NCBI GenBank assembly: GCA_003541875.1
Contig: DPLS01000090.1
Coordinates: 1-16,881 of the forward strand
Direction: 5' to 3'
Length of the DNA: 16,881 nucleotides
Origin: Bacteroidota bacterium
Lineage (GTDB): Bacteria > Bacteroidota > Ignavibacteria > UBA10030 > UBA6906
Under the pieces are notes generated by a model that saw only the letters and a list, made by a program, of their open reading frames with translations, was not told where the DNA came from and did no database searches. The position numbers were made by a program, and so were the translations under genes. This document shows positions 15,420 through 16,881 of the stretch, in pieces; the first letter of the stretch is position 1, and each line of letters opens with the position of its first letter.

Positions 15420-15989
15420 ATGAATCGATTCGAACAGGAAGCGTTGCCACAAATGAACGCTCTCTACAACTTTGCCCGGAAACTCTGCAGAGATGATCGG
15501 GATTCGCGAGACCTTATACAGGAGACCATGCTGAAGGCATACACATACTTTCACACGTTTCAAGAAGGTACTAACTGCCGTGCTTGGCTTTTCCAGATCT
15601 GCAAGAACTCCTTCATTAACGAAGTCAGGAGAAAGCAGCGACAACCAGTGGTGCTTGATCTCCAGGAGTCGGAGTCGGGTAATCGCTTTCGCGCAGACGG
15701 CACCCCGTATAGAGATTTCCATCTGAACATGAACAACCAGGGCGCGAGAGACTTCGCAACCGATACCCTGAGTGATGAGGTCCAGGATGCGCTTGAAGCC
15801 CTTCCATCAGACTATCGGACCGCGCTTATTCTCTGCGACATTGAGAACCTCTCGTATGAAGAGGTCGCCCAGTTCATGCAGACGCCGGTTGGAACAGTTC
15901 GCTCTCGAATACATCGTGGAAGAGCAATGCTTGCGGGTCGGCTTACAGAGTACGCTCAGGAACGAGGATATTCACGGCAACCATCATGA
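15420..15989 (+). CDS. ECF-type (group 4) RNA polymerase sigma factor
   Basis: A 189-residue sigma factor with only regions 2 and 4. Region 2 (about 10-75) includes DLIQETMLKAYTYFHTF and AWLFQICKNSFINEVRRK. A linker of about 50 residues follows, longer than average. Region 4 (about 125-175) includes LPSDYRTALILCDIENLSYEE and the DNA-recognition helix TPVGTVRSRIHRGRAML. Start ATG 15420 has a near-perfect AGGAGG 3 nt upstream, which rules out the longer frame from 15369. ECF genes are usually followed by an anti-sigma gene; here only a 10-codon mini-frame overlapping the stop and a 39-residue membrane peptide come next, so control of this sigma factor is unusual or provided elsewhere. Nearest predicted target: the cytochrome-porin gene. 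Confidence 0.93.
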   Translation: MNRFEQEALPQMNALYNFARKLCRDDRDSRDLIQETMLKAYTYFHTFQEGTNCRAWLFQICKNSFINEVRRKQRQPVVLDLQESESGNRFRADGTPYRDFHLNMNNQGARDFATDTLSDEVQDALEALPSDYRTALILCDIENLSYEEVAQFMQTPVGTVRSRIHRGRAMLAGRLTEYAQERGYSRQPS

Positions 15990-16018
15990 TGAAAGCTCTG
16001 GAAAACGTGCGGGAGTAA
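15986..16018 (+). CDS. Possible 10-codon leader peptide overlapping the sigma gene
   Basis: ATGATGAAA at 15986 overlaps the sigma-factor stop in an ATGA arrangement and opens a 10-residue frame (MMKALENVRE) ending at TAA 16016-16018. It ends just before the ATG of the next small gene, with its GGGAG serving as the ribosome site of that gene. It could act only to couple translation, or be a chance frame. Confidence 0.2.
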   Translation: MMKALENVRE

Positions 16019-16023
16019 AAGCA

Positions 16024-16143
16024 ATGTCTGACTGGAAAAAGGAAAGTCGAATAAGCTACGCTTTTGCATTGGTGTTGGTGGCCGTAGGAATCATATTGGT
16101 TGTGTTGGCAGTAGCAGGTCCATTGTCAAGTTGGTTGTCTTAA
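16024..16143 (+). CDS. 39-residue single-span membrane peptide
   Basis: A very short protein starting MSDWKKESRISYAFALVLVA. It has a charged cytoplasmic-type N-terminus (KKESR) and one strongly hydrophobic helix of about 24 residues (12-35), ending in a short SSWLS tail. GGGAG lies 8 nt before ATG 16024. It sits where an anti-sigma gene is expected after an ECF sigma gene, 34 bp past the sigma stop, but lacks any zinc-binding HxxxCxxC motif and is too short to be a normal anti-sigma factor. It may be a small membrane partner of a larger complex or of the sigma factor; I do not recognise a family. Its single long hydrophobic run and ribosome site make it more likely a gene than chance. Confidence 0.55.
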   Translation: MSDWKKESRISYAFALVLVAVGIILVVLAVAGPLSSWLS

Positions 16144-16164
16144 TGTGAGGCCACGCTCGCCATC

Positions 16165-16193
16165 TTGCATCCGACTTACGCGCTCTTTATATT
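16165..16193 (+). promoter_or_regulatory. Sigma70-like promoter of the cytochrome-porin gene
   Basis: TTGCAT (16165-16170) and TATATT (16188-16193) are separated by 17 bp, and the -10 matches the consensus at five of six positions. Transcription would start near 16200, leaving a leader of about 58 nt with AAGGA before the ATG. Confidence 0.5.
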
Positions 16194-16257
16194 ACCGCAC
16201 CCTAAACAACACCCGATGCGTTCTTTCTCTTCAACCCACACTGAAAGGAATCGATCG

Positions 16258-16881
16258 ATGAAGCTCCCACTCAAGATTGCGGTACTGTTTCTGCTCGGTC
16301 TCCTTGCCGCACTTCCAGCCTTTGCATTACCCCGGTTTGCCGCTCTTACTGGTGCCAAATGTCAATCATGCCATATCAATCCATCTGGCGGCGGAATGCG
16401 TCAGGCATTCGGTGTCCAATACGGACGAGAGACACTTCCTGTTCCCACGTGGTCGGAGGAGCTTGGCCTGGATGATTTCTCCACAAAGCTGACAGACTTT
16501 GTCTCCATTGGAGCGGACTTTAGGACGCTCTACTTTATGCAACAGAATCCTGATACTGGTACGCCTCCTCAATCGGTCAAGGGAAGTAATGCCTTCTGGC
16601 AAATGCAAGGTGACATATATATGAACTTTCGTCTGGCAAAGAAGGTAAATATCTACCTTGATAAGGGGCTTTACTCGGGGTTCGAAATTTTTGGTTTGCT
16701 GAACATCCTCCCTGGCAACGGCTATGTTAAGGTTGGAAAGTTTACCCCAAACTATGGCTTGAAACTGGACGATCATCGTGCCTATGTCAAGACGTACACC
16801 GGCTTTAGTGCCGAGGCGGGCCGGCCCGAACTTACCGGAGCGGAAGTAGGCTTTCAACCCGGACCATTTTCGATCACAGGG
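16258..16881 (+). CDS. Secreted mono-heme cytochrome fused to a beta-barrel, 3' end missing
   Basis: The frame starts at ATG 16258, with AAGGA about 8 nt upstream, and stays open to the window end (208 codons seen). Residues 1-23 are a signal peptide (hydrophobic core VLFLLGLLAALPAFA). KCQSCHINPSGGGMR at 34-48 holds a CxxCH heme-c site (Cys35, Cys38, His39). After about residue 70 the sequence alternates polar and aromatic residues in short strands (FVSIGADFRTLYF, QMQGDIYMNFRLAKKVNIYLDKG), the pattern of an outer-membrane beta-barrel, with glycine-rich turns and KVGKFTPNYGLKLDDHR as in phosphate-porin-like channels. I infer an outer-membrane porin carrying one periplasmic heme, possibly in electron transfer across the outer membrane. 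The barrel end lies beyond the window, so length and exact family remain open. Confidence 0.75.
   Translation, partial: MKLPLKIAVLFLLGLLAALPAFALPRFAALTGAKCQSCHINPSGGGMRQAFGVQYGRETLPVPTWSEELGLDDFSTKLTDFVSIGADFRTLYFMQQNPDTGTPPQSVKGSNAFWQMQGDIYMNFRLAKKVNIYLDKGLYSGFEIFGLLNILPGNGYVKVGKFTPNYGLKLDDHRAYVKTYTGFSAEAGRPELTGAEVGFQPGPFSITG

Noticed and set aside
16366..16857. 163-codon minus-strand frame
   Set aside because: It is antisense to the cytochrome-porin gene, which has a signal peptide, heme site, ribosome site and promoter.
1..16881. CRISPR array, rRNA, complete insertion sequence or riboswitch
   Set aside because: No regularly spaced repeats, rRNA sequence, transposase with terminal repeats or known riboswitch core was found on either strand.

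Overview
The window reads as a chromosomal segment of an uncultivated-type bacterium. I infer a member of the Bacteroidota/Chlorobiota lineage, possibly Ignavibacteria-like. The clues are a tRNA gene without an encoded CCA end, a gene block of acpS, a HAD hydrolase and a short MerR-type regulator, a c-type-heme sensor kinase and a cytochrome-porin protein. This placement is moderate-confidence inference. Coding density is high except in two or three gene-poor stretches.

Region 1 (1-2810) is a decaying accessory zone. It starts with the 3' part of a DUF72-family gene. Next come an intact tRNA-Pro(GGG) on the minus strand and, about 220 bp away in the same orientation, a degenerate partial copy of it carrying two hairpin-forming insertions. 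Beyond the tRNA lie three short GTTAGCA repeats, a frameshifted tyrosine-recombinase remnant and a kinase-like membrane protein that lacks its phospho-acceptor histidine and ATPase domain. Together they look like the scar of an element once integrated at tRNA-Pro.

Region 2 (2811-6538, plus strand) is a signalling operon: a 966-residue hybrid histidine kinase (7 membrane segments, 3 PAS domains, HisKA, HATPase, receiver) followed by two tandem, clearly paralogous single-domain response regulators. About 500 bp without a recognisable gene follows.

Region 3 (7048-11978, minus strand) is a tightly packed gene cluster read leftwards: two uncharacterised proteins, a short conserved-looking protein, a HAD phosphatase, acpS, a HAMP histidine kinase, a lipoprotein overlapping the kinase gene, and finally a MerR-like regulator that probably has its own promoter. 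A sigma70-like promoter (TTGTTT-17-TATATT) sits in the divergent region before the first gene. The kinase-lipoprotein pair recalls GlrK/QseG of enterobacteria, but no response regulator is alongside.

Region 4 (12174-16881, plus strand) is the most interesting. A sensor kinase with a CxxCH heme-c motif in its extracytoplasmic domain overlaps the gene of an NtrC-type sigma54 activator. An ECF sigma factor without an obvious anti-sigma gene follows, then a 39-residue single-span membrane peptide, then a secreted protein with one CxxCH motif fused to an apparent outer-membrane beta-barrel, cut off by the window end. I infer a redox- or gas-responsive circuit controlling respiratory or outer-membrane electron-transfer functions.
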